In this document: piece after piece, positions 17,601 through 26,863 of the stretch
How positions within the stretch are numbered: the stretch's first letter is position 1
How the letters are laid out: every line of letters begins with the position of its first letter
Assembly (NCBI GenBank): GCA_000383295.1
Contig: KB911067.1
Span: 186,001-250,000 of the forward strand
DNA: 64,000 bases
Direction: 5' to 3'
From: Faecalispora sporosphaeroides DSM 1294
Lineage (GTDB): Bacteria; Bacillota; Clostridia; Oscillospirales; Acutalibacteraceae
Position numbers and translations under genes: made by a program
The notes under the pieces: model-generated
What the model saw: the letters and a program-made list of their open reading frames with translations, nothing else
Told to the model about the DNA's origin: nothing
The model's database searches: none

Positions 17601-20600
17601 CCAAGGAAAAATTACCGAAGCAGAATTACCGGAGCTTAGTGAGAGTACAGAAGCTGATGATTCCATACCGGCAAATCCTGACGTTAAAAACTATTCCTAC
17701 ACAATCGTAAAAGGCAATGTGTATTACCGAGAGAATAGCCTTATGGTTCGTCCTAATCTCAACGAGACGGCAAAAGAACGCATATGTGGGATGGTGGAGC
17801 TGCGCAACTGCGTGTATCAGCTCATAAATCTCCAATTGGATGAACACGCCACAGATGACGAGATCCTCAAAAAACAAGCCGAGTTAAACCAGCTCTATGA
17901 TGCCTTCTACGCTCAACACGGTCTTATCAATGACCGGAGCAATCGCCTTGCGTTTTCAGACGATTCATCCTATTATCTCCTCTGCTCACTAGAGATACTG
18001 GACGATGACGGCCATCTGAAACGCAAGGCGGATATGTTCACCAAACGTACCATAAAGCAGCACACTGTCGTGACAAGTGTTGACACCGCCAGCGAAGCCC
18101 TTGCAGTTTCTATCGGTGAACGCGCGAAAGTAGATTTGCCTTTTATGGCGGAGCTATCAGGCAAGACTGAAGAGCAGGTTATTTCCGATCTCACCGGCGT
18201 AATCTTCAAAGATCCTGTTAAGGAGATCTGGCAAACATCTGATGAGTACCTATCCGGTAATGTCCGACAAAAGCTCCGGGAGGCTCACCGTGAGGCGGAT
18301 CGTGATCCTGCGTTCAAAGTCAACGTAGAAGCATTGGAAAAAGCACAGCCCAGGAATTTAGACGCTTCAGAAATAGGAGTCAGGCTCGGCGCAACATGGA
18401 TTGATAAAGCGTATATTCAGCAATTCATGGAGGAGACCTTCAATATACCTTTCTATTTGCGCAACAATATTCAGGTCAAATATGTAGAATATACCGCCGA
18501 ATGGCGGATTACCAGCAAAACTCAGATTTCTCACAATGATGTAGCTGCCTACACCACCTACGGTACGGATAGGGCAAATGCCTATCGTATTTTGGAAGAC
18601 AGCCTGAACCTGCGCGATGTCCGTATTTACGACACTGTAGAGGACGCCGACGGCAAGGAACGCCGTGTCCTCAATTCCAAGGAAACGACCCTCGCATCAC
18701 AGAAACAACAGGCCATCCGGGATGCTTTCCGCGACTGGATCTGGAAAGACCCAGAACGTCGTCAAGCTCTTGTTTATCAATACAATGAGGTTATGAACAG
18801 CACACGCCCGCGTGAATACGACGGCAGCCACATTACCTTCTCCGGAATGAATCCAGAAATCACTTTGCGCAAACATCAGAAAAACGCCGTCGCCCATGTA
18901 CTTTATGGCGGTAATACGATGCTTGCGCATGAAGTAGGTGCGGGCAAAACTTTTGAGATGGTAGCTGCATGTATGGAAAGCAAACGCCTCGGACTTTCGC
19001 AGAAGAGCATTTTTGTTGTTCCTAACCATCTGACGGAACAGTGGGCATCTGAGTTTCTTCGTCTGTATCCATCTGCAAATTTACTAGTGACAAAGAAAAA
19101 GGATTTTGAAACCCATAATCGCAAGAAGTTCTGTGCCCGCATCGTCACCGGCGATTACGATGCCGTAATTATCGGACACACCCAATTTGAAAAAATCCCA
19201 ATCAGTCCGGAACGGCAGAAACAATTATTACAAGATCAGATTTTTGAGATCACCGAGGGAATTTCCGAGGTACAAGCAAGCGGCGGCGAACAATTTACAA
19301 TTAAGCAATTAGAACGTACCCGCAAAGGACTGGAGGCGCGACTGCAAAAGCTGCAAGCCGACAATCGTAAGGACGATGTTATTTCCTTTGAGCAGCTCGG
19401 CTGTGATCGAATGTTTGTAGATGAGTCGGACAATTACAAAAACCTTTTTCTTTACACAAAAATGCGAAATGTCGCCGGGCTTTCCACTACAGATGCGCAG
19501 AAGTCATCGGATATGTTTTCCAAGTGCCGTTATATGGATGAGCTGACAGGAAACCGAGGTGTGATATTTGCTACCGGCACACCCATTAGCAATTCCATGA
19601 CCGAACTTTATACCATTCATCGCTACTTACAGTACGATCGCTTGAAAGAATTGCACATGATGCACTTTGACTGCTGGGCCAGCCGATTTGGAGAAACCAC
19701 CACCGCGTTGGAGCTAGCCCCTGAAGGTACAGGTTACCGTGCGCGAACACGCTTTGCTAAGTTTTTCAACCTTCCGGAGTTAATGAATCTCTTTAAGGAA
19801 GTTGCGGACATCAAAACCGCAGATCAGCTTAACCTTCCTACGCCAGAGGTTGAGTATCACACATTCGTATCCAGACCTACAGAACATCAGAAGGAGATAG
19901 TCCAAACGCTCTCTGAGCGAGCCACAGAGGTTCATTTTGGAAATGTTGATCCATCCATAGATAATATGCTGAAAATCACATCAGACGGACGCAAGCTGGG
20001 TCTCGACCAGCGAATCATCAACGATATGCTTCCGGATGAGCCAGAAACGAAAGTCAACAGCTGCGTAGACAACATCATTCACTTCTGGCGAGAAGGACAG
20101 GCCGACAAACTGACACAGCTTGTTTTCTGCGATATCTCTACGCCAAAGGCAACACCTGCGAAGCAATTAAGAGAGATAGCAAACACAAGTCAAGATAACC
20201 CGGAGCTACACGCTCTAGAAATTTCAATCCCTTTGCCCAAACCTGAACCAGCATTTAATGTTTATGATGACATCAAAAAGAAATTAGTTACAAAAAGTAT
20301 TCCCATTGAGCAAATTGCATTTATTCACGATGCAAAGACCGACATTCAAAAAAAAGAGCTGTTTGGAAAAGTACGCAGCGGTCAGGTACGCATCCTGATC
20401 GGCAGCACTGCCAAAATGGGGGCCGGAACCAACGTGCAGGATCGCCTAATAGCCATACACGACCTTGACTGCCCGTGGCGACCGCGCGACCTCATACAGC
20501 GGCAGGGCCGCATAGTGAGGCAGGGTAATATGAATAAAAAAGTCCATATCTGCCGTTACGTCACCGAAGGAACATTTGATGCCTACCTTTGGCAAACCGT

Positions 20601-21498
20601 AGAAAATAAACAGAAATTCATATCACAAATTATGTCCAGCAAAAGCCCTGTACGTTCCTGTGAAGATGTAGATGAAGCAGCGTTGTCTTTCGCGGAGATT
20701 AAAGCCCTGTGCGCTGGAGACCCCCGCATTAAAGAACGTATGGATTTGGATGTGGAAGTTTCTCGGCTGAAGATCATGAAGGCCGATCACCAGAGCAAGC
20801 ATTTCCGAATGGAGGATTATCTGCTGAAACACTTCCCCGAGCAAATCAAGCAAAACCAGGGCCTTATTCAAGGCCTGAAAGCGGATATGAACACTCTGAC
20901 CGCACACCCACACCCCAAAGATAGTTTTGCAGGTATGGAGGTACAGGGCTGTGTAATGAGCGACAAAGAAAACGCTGGCAACGCACTGCTTGATATCTGC
21001 AAGGAAATCAAAGGGCGTGACCCGGTGCAGATTGGCAGCTATCGCGGATTTACAATGCTTCTTTCTTATGATGCTTTCGAAAATGCCTATACTTTAGTTC
21101 TGAAAGGTAATATAACACACCGTGCGGTACTGGGCAAGGACAGTCGAGGCAACATTATTCGCATTGATAATGTTCTTTCCGATATGCCTAAAAGATTACA
21201 AGAAGCCCAGTTGCAACTTGATAACCTCAATGCACAAGTTGAGGCAACACAGTTAGAGGTAGATAAACCATTTCCCCAAGAAGAAGCCTTACGAGCAAAG
21301 AGTGTACGACTTATTGAGCTTAATTCTTTACTTGCATTGGATACTCGGTCTAATACTGATAGCTATTTTTCGCCACAAAACAATTCGATACGTGAGGAAG
21401 CAAATCCATCTAATTTATCTTCACGGCTGAATCGTGCCGAAAAAGAAACGGCCTCTTCCACAATGATCTCTAAGCAACGAGAAACAGAACGTATATAA
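14635..21498 (+). CDS. giant N6-methylase/SNF2-like helicase ICE protein
   Basis: This 2287-residue protein joins several parts. The N-terminal 230 residues (DEQLLIYAQRPEATACADF) resemble the ArdC-linked domains of ICEs. A polar linker (about 255-400) follows. A methyltransferase-like domain has motif I EPACGVGNFF (about residue 761) and GNVPFG (about 824) in place of NPPF. A superfamily 2 helicase has EVGAGKT (about 1430), VDESDNYKN in place of a DEAH box (about 1595) and motif VI QRQGRIVRQG (about 1954). Very large methylase-helicase proteins are a hallmark of Tn1549-like elements; they are thought to guard the DNA or help its replication. A tnpV gene is nested in the linker region in another frame. 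Confidence 0.9.
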   Translation: MQSKIQSYFQLSEQTLQNVCSSKRNWTSFLSTIAQLYKYSFDEQLLIYAQRPEATACADFKLWNETMHRYIRRGAKGIALIDASGDKPKIRYVFDISDTISRHHSHPFLLWGYRSEHEEMVRDSLIHEFKIPDKINFTEFIEKVAGQVVEEYWQEYRTDLLQIIDDNVEEGYNRDQYKSSFRNIAAASVSYVILSRCSLNPVDYFEGNENWSIFDSITPEISTALGTVLSNASEKILRQIETTIKVYDRNLISERSATHGEQSEIQPERGLSDSQLGNHRASREPWQIRENAKELPERASSGVVQQSTSERETVSAPLGDRSNSDGANGTYDARTDEVRGRDREYESIQSDALGRTDEQLEGASRGNDPDGAYSQLSFFPTVQEQIQRIDEAESNQLSAFSMSIYPSSQHHNISQADIDSVLQEWNGDIKSKHAVVRYMQVHPHNKDATAFLRAEFGDNLPAFPVTMGNSITDLSWAKVKRRIAQLIQDDRFYTQEEYDNYDSIDPVAIRERLAQSGIVDGRIVDEEKLNLDPFIRQVTSDVERISQQKHAEFPDLSGQTIIRNGDTITIGDTESAHEIEVTIPDKEWKLIEQSIPNSSSTCNHLVPNQQTTDQVVGRDLIEKSIPRDDRDDALITSEQAPLKNFRITDDHLGNGGAKTKYRNNLAAIRTLRAIEAEGRAATSEEQEILSRYVGWGGIPQAFDSNNPNWTKEFIELHNILHREEYESARASTLNAHYTSPTVIKAIYEAVGNMGFETGNILEPACGVGNFFGLLPEEMAASNLYGVELDSITGRIANQLYPDANITIAGFETTDRRDFFDLAVGNVPFGNYKVIDRAYDKLGFPIHDYFFAKTLDQVRPGGLIVFITSHYTMDKKSPEVRRYIAQRAELLGAIRLPSSAFKANAGTEVSTDILFLQKRNRPLDIDTDWIHLGLTQDNIPVNSYFADHPEMVLGTIKWDNKMYGDKKETTCEPIPDSNLTEQLHVAVSYIQGKITEAELPELSESTEADDSIPANPDVKNYSYTIVKGNVYYRENSLMVRPNLNETAKERICGMVELRNCVYQLINLQLDEHATDDEILKKQAELNQLYDAFYAQHGLINDRSNRLAFSDDSSYYLLCSLEILDDDGHLKRKADMFTKRTIKQHTVVTSVDTASEALAVSIGERAKVDLPFMAELSGKTEEQVISDLTGVIFKDPVKEIWQTSDEYLSGNVRQKLREAHREADRDPAFKVNVEALEKAQPRNLDASEIGVRLGATWIDKAYIQQFMEETFNIPFYLRNNIQVKYVEYTAEWRITSKTQISHNDVAAYTTYGTDRANAYRILEDSLNLRDVRIYDTVEDADGKERRVLNSKETTLASQKQQAIRDAFRDWIWKDPERRQALVYQYNEVMNSTRPREYDGSHITFSGMNPEITLRKHQKNAVAHVLYGGNTMLAHEVGAGKTFEMVAACMESKRLGLSQKSIFVVPNHLTEQWASEFLRLYPSANLLVTKKKDFETHNRKKFCARIVTGDYDAVIIGHTQFEKIPISPERQKQLLQDQIFEITEGISEVQASGGEQFTIKQLERTRKGLEARLQKLQADNRKDDVISFEQLGCDRMFVDESDNYKNLFLYTKMRNVAGLSTTDAQKSSDMFSKCRYMDELTGNRGVIFATGTPISNSMTELYTIHRYLQYDRLKELHMMHFDCWASRFGETTTALELAPEGTGYRARTRFAKFFNLPELMNLFKEVADIKTADQLNLPTPEVEYHTFVSRPTEHQKEIVQTLSERATEVHFGNVDPSIDNMLKITSDGRKLGLDQRIINDMLPDEPETKVNSCVDNIIHFWREGQADKLTQLVFCDISTPKATPAKQLREIANTSQDNPELHALEISIPLPKPEPAFNVYDDIKKKLVTKSIPIEQIAFIHDAKTDIQKKELFGKVRSGQVRILIGSTAKMGAGTNVQDRLIAIHDLDCPWRPRDLIQRQGRIVRQGNMNKKVHICRYVTEGTFDAYLWQTVENKQKFISQIMSSKSPVRSCEDVDEAALSFAEIKALCAGDPRIKERMDLDVEVSRLKIMKADHQSKHFRMEDYLLKHFPEQIKQNQGLIQGLKADMNTLTAHPHPKDSFAGMEVQGCVMSDKENAGNALLDICKEIKGRDPVQIGSYRGFTMLLSYDAFENAYTLVLKGNITHRAVLGKDSRGNIIRIDNVLSDMPKRLQEAQLQLDNLNAQVEATQLEVDKPFPQEEALRAKSVRLIELNSLLALDTRSNTDSYFSPQNNSIREEANPSNLSSRLNRAEKETASSTMISKQRETERI
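15410..15763 (+). CDS. tnpV: TnpV-family transposon protein nested in the giant helicase gene
   Basis: This 117-residue frame lies wholly within the giant methylase-helicase gene, in a different frame. It carries features of the TnpV family: GKYGRMRKNYLKEHRP, YPHLLEIDQTATAR and MRWVGLMNNLKAQAEE. GAAAGGAGC (15394-15402) stands about eight bases before ATG 15410, and a perfect intrinsic terminator follows at 15806-15837. The host protein is low-complexity and polar exactly over this span, as expected when the second frame is the constrained one. TnpV was named from Tn4451; its function is unknown. Confidence 0.8.
   Translation: MESNLKYNRNGDYLIPNLAITEPAESLGKYGRMRKNYLKEHRPVLYNSLLLSEKLYPHLLEIDQTATARMERMMPELMKSEGVTESMKASNPMRWVGLMNNLKAQAEETILTELIHS
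15806..15837 (+). terminator. intrinsic terminator after tnpV, inside the giant gene
   Basis: AAGCGGAGAGC-aacca-GCTCTCCGCTT (15806-15832) is a perfect 11-bp stem with a 5-base loop and a following TTTTC. It lies 43 bases after the tnpV stop and inside the giant gene. Confidence 0.65.
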
Positions 21499-21511
21499 TT
21501 CAAAATAATAA

Positions 21512-21552
21512 TCAACCGGAAGGACTGAATGCCTTCCGGTTGATTTATTTTA
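21512..21552 (+). terminator. intrinsic terminator after the giant methylase-helicase gene
   Basis: TCAACCGGAAGG (21512-21523) pairs perfectly with CCTTCCGGTTGA (21532-21543), followed by TTTATTTT, 14 bases after the stop. Confidence 0.75.
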
Positions 21553-21567
21553 AGGAGGAAATATATT

Positions 21568-22599
21568 ATGAGCAATTTCTATTTGTGTAATTCTGCTGCG
21601 TTACAACTGAATCTATCTAAAATGGCATTTAAGGTATTCAGTTTCCTGTCTATGGGTGCAAATAATCAGACACGTTCTTGCTTTCATAGTAAAGGCACAA
21701 TTGCAAAAGGCTGTGAGATAAGCCATTCCAGTGTTGTAAGGGCTACAAGAGAATTGTGCGATAAAGGGCTACTAGAGATTCAGCGCAGATTTCGACCAAA
21801 TGGCAGGCAAACATCAAACCGTTACATATTTCTGGATAATCCTCAAACAACCATGGGCGCAGAAACCAGCTGTAACAGCGCAAATGCATCAGACGACAAC
21901 TTTGATGCGAATACAGAAAAAGTGTCTTCTAAGGCTTCTGAGGGCAAACCTCGCCTGTTCCACTGCCCTTCATCTATCTTTAAAATCAACCTGTCCCCTG
22001 CGGAACTAAAAGTTTACAGCTTCCTACTATATCGTGCCGGCAAAGCAATGAAATGTAAACCCTCTAAAAAAATCATAGCTACTTCATGTAGTACCAGCTT
22101 ATCTACCATCTCTCGCGCTATAAAGGCTTTAGAGAGAAAAGGTGTTTTAATTATTCACAAGCAAACGCGCCGTAATCTGTTTGGAAATAATGGAACCAGC
22201 GTGAATTTATATCACCTGAAAGCGCCTGTAAACGCTCGTGCCAAAGCCCCCTGCTCAAGCTCATTTAGAAGGGTTATTTGCGCCCTTTTATCTTCTTTGA
22301 CACCCTCGCTGATGTCACAGATGACACCCCAAGGAACTAAGTACAGAATGAAGGTAACGTATACCCTAAGAAATAAAGAGATTAGCTCTCAGGTAGCTAA
22401 GAGGAATACAATACATAAACATTCACTTCGTGAAAGTCACAGAAGTCTAGCTGCAAAAAGGCTACGTGAAAAAAGCTCACAATATCCTAAAAGTCCGTCA
22501 GTCCGTCCTTCAGAACTACCATCAACGTGTGTGCATTTTCTTGCCAAGTGGTTGAATTCAATTCATAAAGGAAAAAAAAGAGAAAAGATTGGTAGGTAA
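21568..22599 (+). CDS. tandem winged-helix DNA-binding protein, RepA-like
   Basis: This 343-residue protein has two related winged-helix units: residues about 8-92 (LNLSKMAFKVFSFLSM, HSSVVRATRELCDKGLLEI) and about 133-217 (LSPAELKVYSFLL, LSTISRAIKALERKGVLII). A basic, serine-rich tail follows. Two-wing proteins of this sort act as replication initiators or transcription factors on mobile elements, and the family call is no finer than that. AAGGAGG precedes the ATG. It stands alone between two terminators at the edge of the arsenic cargo. Confidence 0.75.
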   Translation: MSNFYLCNSAALQLNLSKMAFKVFSFLSMGANNQTRSCFHSKGTIAKGCEISHSSVVRATRELCDKGLLEIQRRFRPNGRQTSNRYIFLDNPQTTMGAETSCNSANASDDNFDANTEKVSSKASEGKPRLFHCPSSIFKINLSPAELKVYSFLLYRAGKAMKCKPSKKIIATSCSTSLSTISRAIKALERKGVLIIHKQTRRNLFGNNGTSVNLYHLKAPVNARAKAPCSSSFRRVICALLSSLTPSLMSQMTPQGTKYRMKVTYTLRNKEISSQVAKRNTIHKHSLRESHRSLAAKRLREKSSQYPKSPSVRPSELPSTCVHFLAKWLNSIHKGKKREKIGR

Positions 22600-22675
22600 A
22601 GGTCATAAAGAAAGCAAATCGCATATTCATTACGTCCTTCGCTAGTTTTGGAAATATTTAGAGAGGCAAAATACG

Positions 22676-22715
22676 AAAAAGACAGAAGATAGATACTTCT
22701 ACCGTCTGTCTTTTC
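22676..22715. terminator. bidirectional terminator between the HTH gene and arsC
   Basis: AAAAAGACAGA (22676-22686) pairs with TCTGTCTTTT (22705-22714), with further pairing inside. The A- and T-runs on both sides let it act in both directions, closing the ars operon on the minus strand. Confidence 0.7.
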
Positions 22716-22743
22716 ATGCTCATAATATTTCTTTCATTAGTTT

Positions 22744-23145
22744 TTATAATGAATTGGCTTGAATGCGGACTTTAAGCTGCTTTGTTTTGTTTTCAATTTC
22801 GCGTATGACGGCAATGAATTCCTCATCGCTTTTTCCTGTCGGATCGTCCAATCCCCAATCCTCCTTATGTTTACAGGGTAGATAGGGACACTCGACATTA
22901 CATCCCATCGTAACAACGAGATCAATCGGTGGAAGTTCTGAAAGAAGCTTTGAATGTTGAGTCTTTTCCATGTCGATTCCGTAAAGCTGCTTTATCAGGC
23001 GAACCGCATCCTGATTGATTTGCGGTTTTGTCTCTGTTCCCGCCGAATAACTTTCAAAAACATCATCGGCAAGATGTTTGCCCAACGCTTCTGCAATTTG
23101 GCTACGGCAAGAATTGTGGACACAGATAAATGCGACTTTTACCAT
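22744..23145 (-). CDS. arsC: arsenate reductase, thioredoxin-coupled
   Basis: The enzyme reduces arsenate to arsenite for export. The 133-residue product has the low-molecular-weight phosphatase loop CVHNSCRS (CX5R; Cys8) near the N-terminus, and the redox cysteines in MGCNVECPYLPCKH that mark the thioredoxin-dependent ArsC type. AAGGAGG precedes the ATG. It is the last gene of the ars operon, 10 bases after arsA, with a terminator just beyond. All catalytic cysteines look intact. Confidence 0.93.
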   Translation of the reverse strand: MVKVAFICVHNSCRSQIAEALGKHLADDVFESYSAGTETKPQINQDAVRLIKQLYGIDMEKTQHSKLLSELPPIDLVVTMGCNVECPYLPCKHKEDWGLDDPTGKSDEEFIAVIREIENKTKQLKVRIQANSL

Positions 23146-23155
23146 TTTTACCTCC

Positions 23156-24892
23156 TTAAAGCGTTAGCAGGCGATCATCCTTTATTTCCTCGGCGCTCCA
23201 CGCAATCAGCGCAAATTTGCCGTTAGCATGTTCATCAATACGATTGAGCCATTCTACTTCATTTGCCGCTTTTGCCGCCAGCATAGGATTGGTAGTGTTC
23301 GTACCGTAAAGGGATTGATTAACCACCCACCATTTTGCGGCAATCCCCGCCCGCTTTAAATCGTCCTCCAAACGCAACGCCTCATAAAAGGGGGTCGCTT
23401 CAGGGAGGGTTACAATGATAACCTCGGTTTCATCGGATTTCAGCCGGGGTAACAAACTCTTAACCGATTCGGGTATTTCCCCCTTGGTGCGTTCGATTTC
23501 GTGGTTGTAGCTCTGCGTAGATTCCAGTAAAAGGAGAGTGTGACCCGTGGGTGCGGTGTCTATTACCACTACTTGATCGTCAGCCTTTTCCACCACCTCC
23601 GCAAAGGCACGGAACACGGCGATTTCCTGTGTGCAGGGAGAACGCAGATCCTCCTCCACATAAGCAATATCCCCATCGCTCATACCTGAAGCATGGGCTT
23701 TGGCAAGCACCTCGGATTGATACTTTTTCAGTTCTTCAGCCTCGTCAATGTGGCTCATAGAAACACCGCTTGCTTCATCCAGCACAAATTTAAGGTGCGC
23801 TGCTGGATCAGTGGTAGTAAGGTGGACTTTTTTTCCGCGCTTTGCAAGGCCCAGCGCAACAGCAGCGGCAACGGTTGTTTTGCCTACACCGCCCTTTCCC
23901 ATTGTGAAAATAACACGCTTGTCGTCTGCCGCCAGTTCGTCTATCACGTTGTTTAGAGAGGGTACGTGGATTGCGTTTAACTTTTCCGTGTGTACTGTTA
24001 CGTGGTCAGTATTTAACAAGGCGCGCACATTGGAAAGCCCAGTGACATTATAGGCCCGCAGGGGAACCATGTGAAGTGGAAGCGTCTGTAAGCCTTCGGG
24101 AATCGCAGCAAGAGCAGTCTGTTGCTTTTCGTACAGACTGGAGGATAAGGTGTCATTGTGTTCCGTCAGTACGCCGTTGACAACCAGCATTTGATTATCA
24201 ACGCCCAACGCAGAAAGCTCGCCGGAGGCCCGTTCTGCCTCCTTGAACGGCGCAGTTTCGGGACGAGTTACAAGAACTAGAGTAGTCAGGTTTTCGTCTG
24301 CCAGCGTTTCCACGGCCTGCTTGTAAATCGCTTTCTTGCTGTCTAGGCCGGAAAGCTGGCCCAGGCAGGATGCACCGTGTGTGCTTTCGCTGATGAAATC
24401 GCTCCATGCGGACGGAAGCTGAAGCATCCGCAGGGTGTGTCCCGTAGGGGCCGTGTCGAAAATAATATGATCGTATTCCTGCTGTACCTTACCGTCTGTA
24501 ATAAAACCGGAAAACTCATTGAACGCCGCAATCTCTACGGTACAAGAGCCGGAAAGCTGTTCTTCCATATTGGCAATAACAGACTCAGGCAGTTTACCGC
24601 GATAAGGGCCGATTACGCTATCTCGATATTCGGCGGCCGCCTGTATTGGGTCAAGATTCGCCACAACCAAATTGGGAACATCAGGAATTGGTGTTCCTTT
24701 GTTTGTCAGTTTCATCGAAAATACATCTTGCAAGTTAGACGCCGGGTCGGTACTTATCAGCAATACCCGCTTTCCGCTGTCCGCAATCGATACGGCGGTG
24801 GCACAGGCGATGCTGGTTTTACCAACACCGCCCTTCCCGGTAAAAAAGAGGTACTTTGTCAAAGGAATCATCAAGGGATCAAAAAGTTCCAT
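23156..24892 (-). CDS. arsA: arsenite-stimulated ATPase, two-domain
   Basis: ArsA is the cytoplasmic ATPase that drives arsenite export. The 578-residue protein is an internal duplication with two deviant P-loops, GKGGVGKTS near residue 19 and GKGGVGKTT near residue 332, each followed by a DTAPTGHTL motif. The ATG at 24892 is chosen since it overlaps the arsD stop (TGATG) and has GGGAGG nine bases before it; an upstream frame of seven residues has no site. Here ArsA stands with an ACR3 pump rather than ArsB, a combination known in Firmicutes. Confidence 0.93.
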   Translation of the reverse strand: MELFDPLMIPLTKYLFFTGKGGVGKTSIACATAVSIADSGKRVLLISTDPASNLQDVFSMKLTNKGTPIPDVPNLVVANLDPIQAAAEYRDSVIGPYRGKLPESVIANMEEQLSGSCTVEIAAFNEFSGFITDGKVQQEYDHIIFDTAPTGHTLRMLQLPSAWSDFISESTHGASCLGQLSGLDSKKAIYKQAVETLADENLTTLVLVTRPETAPFKEAERASGELSALGVDNQMLVVNGVLTEHNDTLSSSLYEKQQTALAAIPEGLQTLPLHMVPLRAYNVTGLSNVRALLNTDHVTVHTEKLNAIHVPSLNNVIDELAADDKRVIFTMGKGGVGKTTVAAAVALGLAKRGKKVHLTTTDPAAHLKFVLDEASGVSMSHIDEAEELKKYQSEVLAKAHASGMSDGDIAYVEEDLRSPCTQEIAVFRAFAEVVEKADDQVVVIDTAPTGHTLLLLESTQSYNHEIERTKGEIPESVKSLLPRLKSDETEVIIVTLPEATPFYEALRLEDDLKRAGIAAKWWVVNQSLYGTNTTNPMLAAKAANEVEWLNRIDEHANGKFALIAWSAEEIKDDRLLTL

Positions 24893-25287
24893 CAGCAGCA
24901 GCCTCCCTTGCAATCGCAGCCGCCAGACTTCTTCCTGGTGATTTTCACTTTTGTAGACTTACTCTGTTTTGCCAACATACCTTCAGGAAGATCTAGCAGC
25001 TTCATAAATTCTTCGTTGGTAGGGTATCTGCCTGTTATCACAATTTCGCCATCTACGACTATAACTGGCAATTCATCCACACCGTTAATGTTAATGAACT
25101 CGTTCACCGCTTTGTTGTTTATAAACTCCTGGGGCGAATTGGAGAGATTATACCGCTCAATTTCGATGCCCTTTTTCTTGAGTGTGTTCAGGATAGTCGA
25201 AATCCTGAGAAGTTCAGGGTCGACACCCACTCCGCAGAGACCTGTTGAGCAGCACATGGCTGGCTCGTAAATAAACATTTTTTTCAT
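24892..25287 (-). CDS. arsD: arsenic metallochaperone
   Basis: ArsD hands arsenite to ArsA. The 131-residue product begins MKKMFIYEPAMCCSTGLCG, holding the Cys12-Cys13-Cys18 metal site, and ends in GGCDCKGGCC, a second cysteine cluster. AAGGAGCG precedes the ATG. Its stop overlaps the start of arsA, so chaperone and ATPase are translationally coupled. Length and cysteine set are normal for the family. Confidence 0.95.
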   Translation of the reverse strand: MKKMFIYEPAMCCSTGLCGVGVDPELLRISTILNTLKKKGIEIERYNLSNSPQEFINNKAVNEFININGVDELPVIVVDGEIVITGRYPTNEEFMKLLDLPEGMLAKQSKSTKVKITRKKSGGCDCKGGCC

Positions 25288-25326
25288 AATAAATCGCTCC
25301 TTATTTAATAGATTAGTTAAAAATGG

Positions 25327-26412
25327 TTACTTGTTACTGTTGGTTTCTTTTGAAATTCCACTCTTGTTGAAATACTTTTTCTTGAAAAGAAGAGCTACAT
25401 TTACAAGAGAAATCATGACCGGCACTTCAATCAGCGGGCCAATAACTGCAGCAAACGCTTGGTCGGATGAAATACCGAAAACAGCCACCGCGACTGCAAT
25501 GGCAAGTTCAAAATTATTACTTGCAGCTGTAAAGGAAAGTGTGATGGTTTGCTCATAGTTGACTCCCTGCTTGTAGGACATATAAAAGCTTACCAGAAAC
25601 ATAATCGCAAAATATAGTAAAAGGGGAATCGCTATCCTTACAACATGAAGCGGCAAGGCAACAATAAACTGTCCTTTTAATACAAACATGACGACGATCG
25701 TATACAGCAGTGCTATTAAAGCAAGCGGTGAAATCTTTGGAATAAATACTTTTTCATACCAGTCTTCGTTTTTAACCTTTAATAAAATAAATCTTGTTAA
25801 AAAACCTGCCGCAAAAGGAATACCGAGGTATGTTAAAACACTCTTTGCCACATCCCAAATTGAAATATTGATGATCTGGCCTCCCCACGACAATCCCAAC
25901 CATTTTGGCAGGATGGTAACAAATAAATAGATGTACACGGAATATAGCAGAATCTGAAATATCGAATTCAGAGCTACCAAAGCAGCACAATACTCGTTAT
26001 CACCTTTTGCAAGCGTGTTCCAGACAATAACCATTGCGATGCAACGAGCAAGACCAATGATAATCAGACCTATTGCATAATTTGGCATATCAGGCAACAA
26101 CAAGACGGCAAGGATAAACATCAATATAGGGCCAACGATCCAGTTTTGAATCAGGGAAAGTGCAAGCACTTTCTTATTCTTCGCAACCCGGCCGATTTTT
26201 TCGAACTTTATTTTAGCTAGTGGAGGATACATCATGACAATTAAGCCGATTGCGATTGGCCAAGATATTGTGCCGGTACTCATGCCCTCCAAAGTTTTTG
26301 CAATGCCGGGAAATAAGAATCCGACTAAAATCCCGACTCCCATTGCAAGGAAAATCCATAGTGTAAGAAATCGATCAAGAAAAGATAATTTTGCTTCGCC
26401 TTCTATATTCAT
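25327..26412 (-). CDS. acr3: arsenite efflux permease, ACR3 family
   Basis: This membrane protein exports arsenite. It is 361 residues with about ten hydrophobic segments; the family signature [19 protein letters not shown] is present (around residue 121), including the cysteine that lies in a membrane helix of ACR3 proteins. GGAGGGG precedes the ATG. The gene lies between arsR and arsD in the operon. Confidence 0.93.
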   Translation of the reverse strand: MNIEGEAKLSFLDRFLTLWIFLAMGVGILVGFLFPGIAKTLEGMSTGTISWPIAIGLIVMMYPPLAKIKFEKIGRVAKNKKVLALSLIQNWIVGPILMFILAVLLLPDMPNYAIGLIIIGLARCIAMVIVWNTLAKGDNEYCAALVALNSIFQILLYSVYIYLFVTILPKWLGLSWGGQIINISIWDVAKSVLTYLGIPFAAGFLTRFILLKVKNEDWYEKVFIPKISPLALIALLYTIVVMFVLKGQFIVALPLHVVRIAIPLLLYFAIMFLVSFYMSYKQGVNYEQTITLSFTAASNNFELAIAVAVAVFGISSDQAFAAVIGPLIEVPVMISLVNVALLFKKKYFNKSGISKETNSNK

Positions 26413-26454
26413 TTATAACCCCTCCTAAAAGTGATCATTACCATTTTTTCTCCT

Positions 26455-26802
26455 TTAATGTGGTTTTTTATTGCAATCGCACAGTCCCTGCACTTTACAT
26501 TTTTGATATGCTTCATAGTCCGTGGAATAGGTTTCAAGCTCTTTGAGCTTGTGTTTTAAATATTCCCACAGCTCTTTATTTTCCTGAATAAAACCTTTGC
26601 TTATTCTGTAATACGTCCATTGTGCATCTTTATAGCTCTCCAGAATTCCGCACTTTTTTAATGCTGTCAAATGACGAGAAGCATTCGATTGTGTCATTCT
26701 TAAGCACGATTCTATCTCACAGACACACAGTTCATCCTCTAAAATTATCGATAGAATCCGTAACCTGCTTTCTTCAGACAATGCCTTAAAAATATCTATC
26801 AT
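26455..26802 (-). CDS. arsR: ArsR/SmtB-family repressor (first ars regulator)
   Basis: This 115-residue winged-helix protein has the metal-binding motif ELCVCE in its recognition region, followed by the helix SNASRHLTALKKCGIL, as in the arsenic sensors. More cysteines stand at the C-terminus (KCKVQGLCDCNKKPH). It should repress the acr3-arsD-arsA-arsC genes until arsenite binds. AGGAG lies before the ATG and an inverted repeat (26821-26854) lies just upstream as a likely operator. Confidence 0.9.
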   Translation of the reverse strand: MIDIFKALSEESRLRILSIILEDELCVCEIESCLRMTQSNASRHLTALKKCGILESYKDAQWTYYRISKGFIQENKELWEYLKHKLKELETYSTDYEAYQKCKVQGLCDCNKKPH

Positions 26803-26820
26803 TATTTCATCTCCTCAAAT

Positions 26821-26854
26821 ATGCAAATGAAATAAGTATTTATATTATTTGCAT
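26821..26854. promoter_or_regulatory. candidate ArsR operator upstream of arsR (26802)
   Basis: ATGCAAAT (26821-26828) and ATTTGCAT (26847-26854) form an inverted repeat with an A/T-rich, nearly symmetric centre, right before the arsR start. ArsR/SmtB proteins bind such A/T-rich dyads in their own promoters; binding here is inferred. Confidence 0.55.
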
Positions 26855-26863
26855 ACGTTATAA

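Noticed and set aside
24377-25270. Plus-strand frame (297 codons) opposite arsA and arsD
   Set aside because: Cysteine/arginine-rich shadow frame; the minus strand carries intact ars genes.
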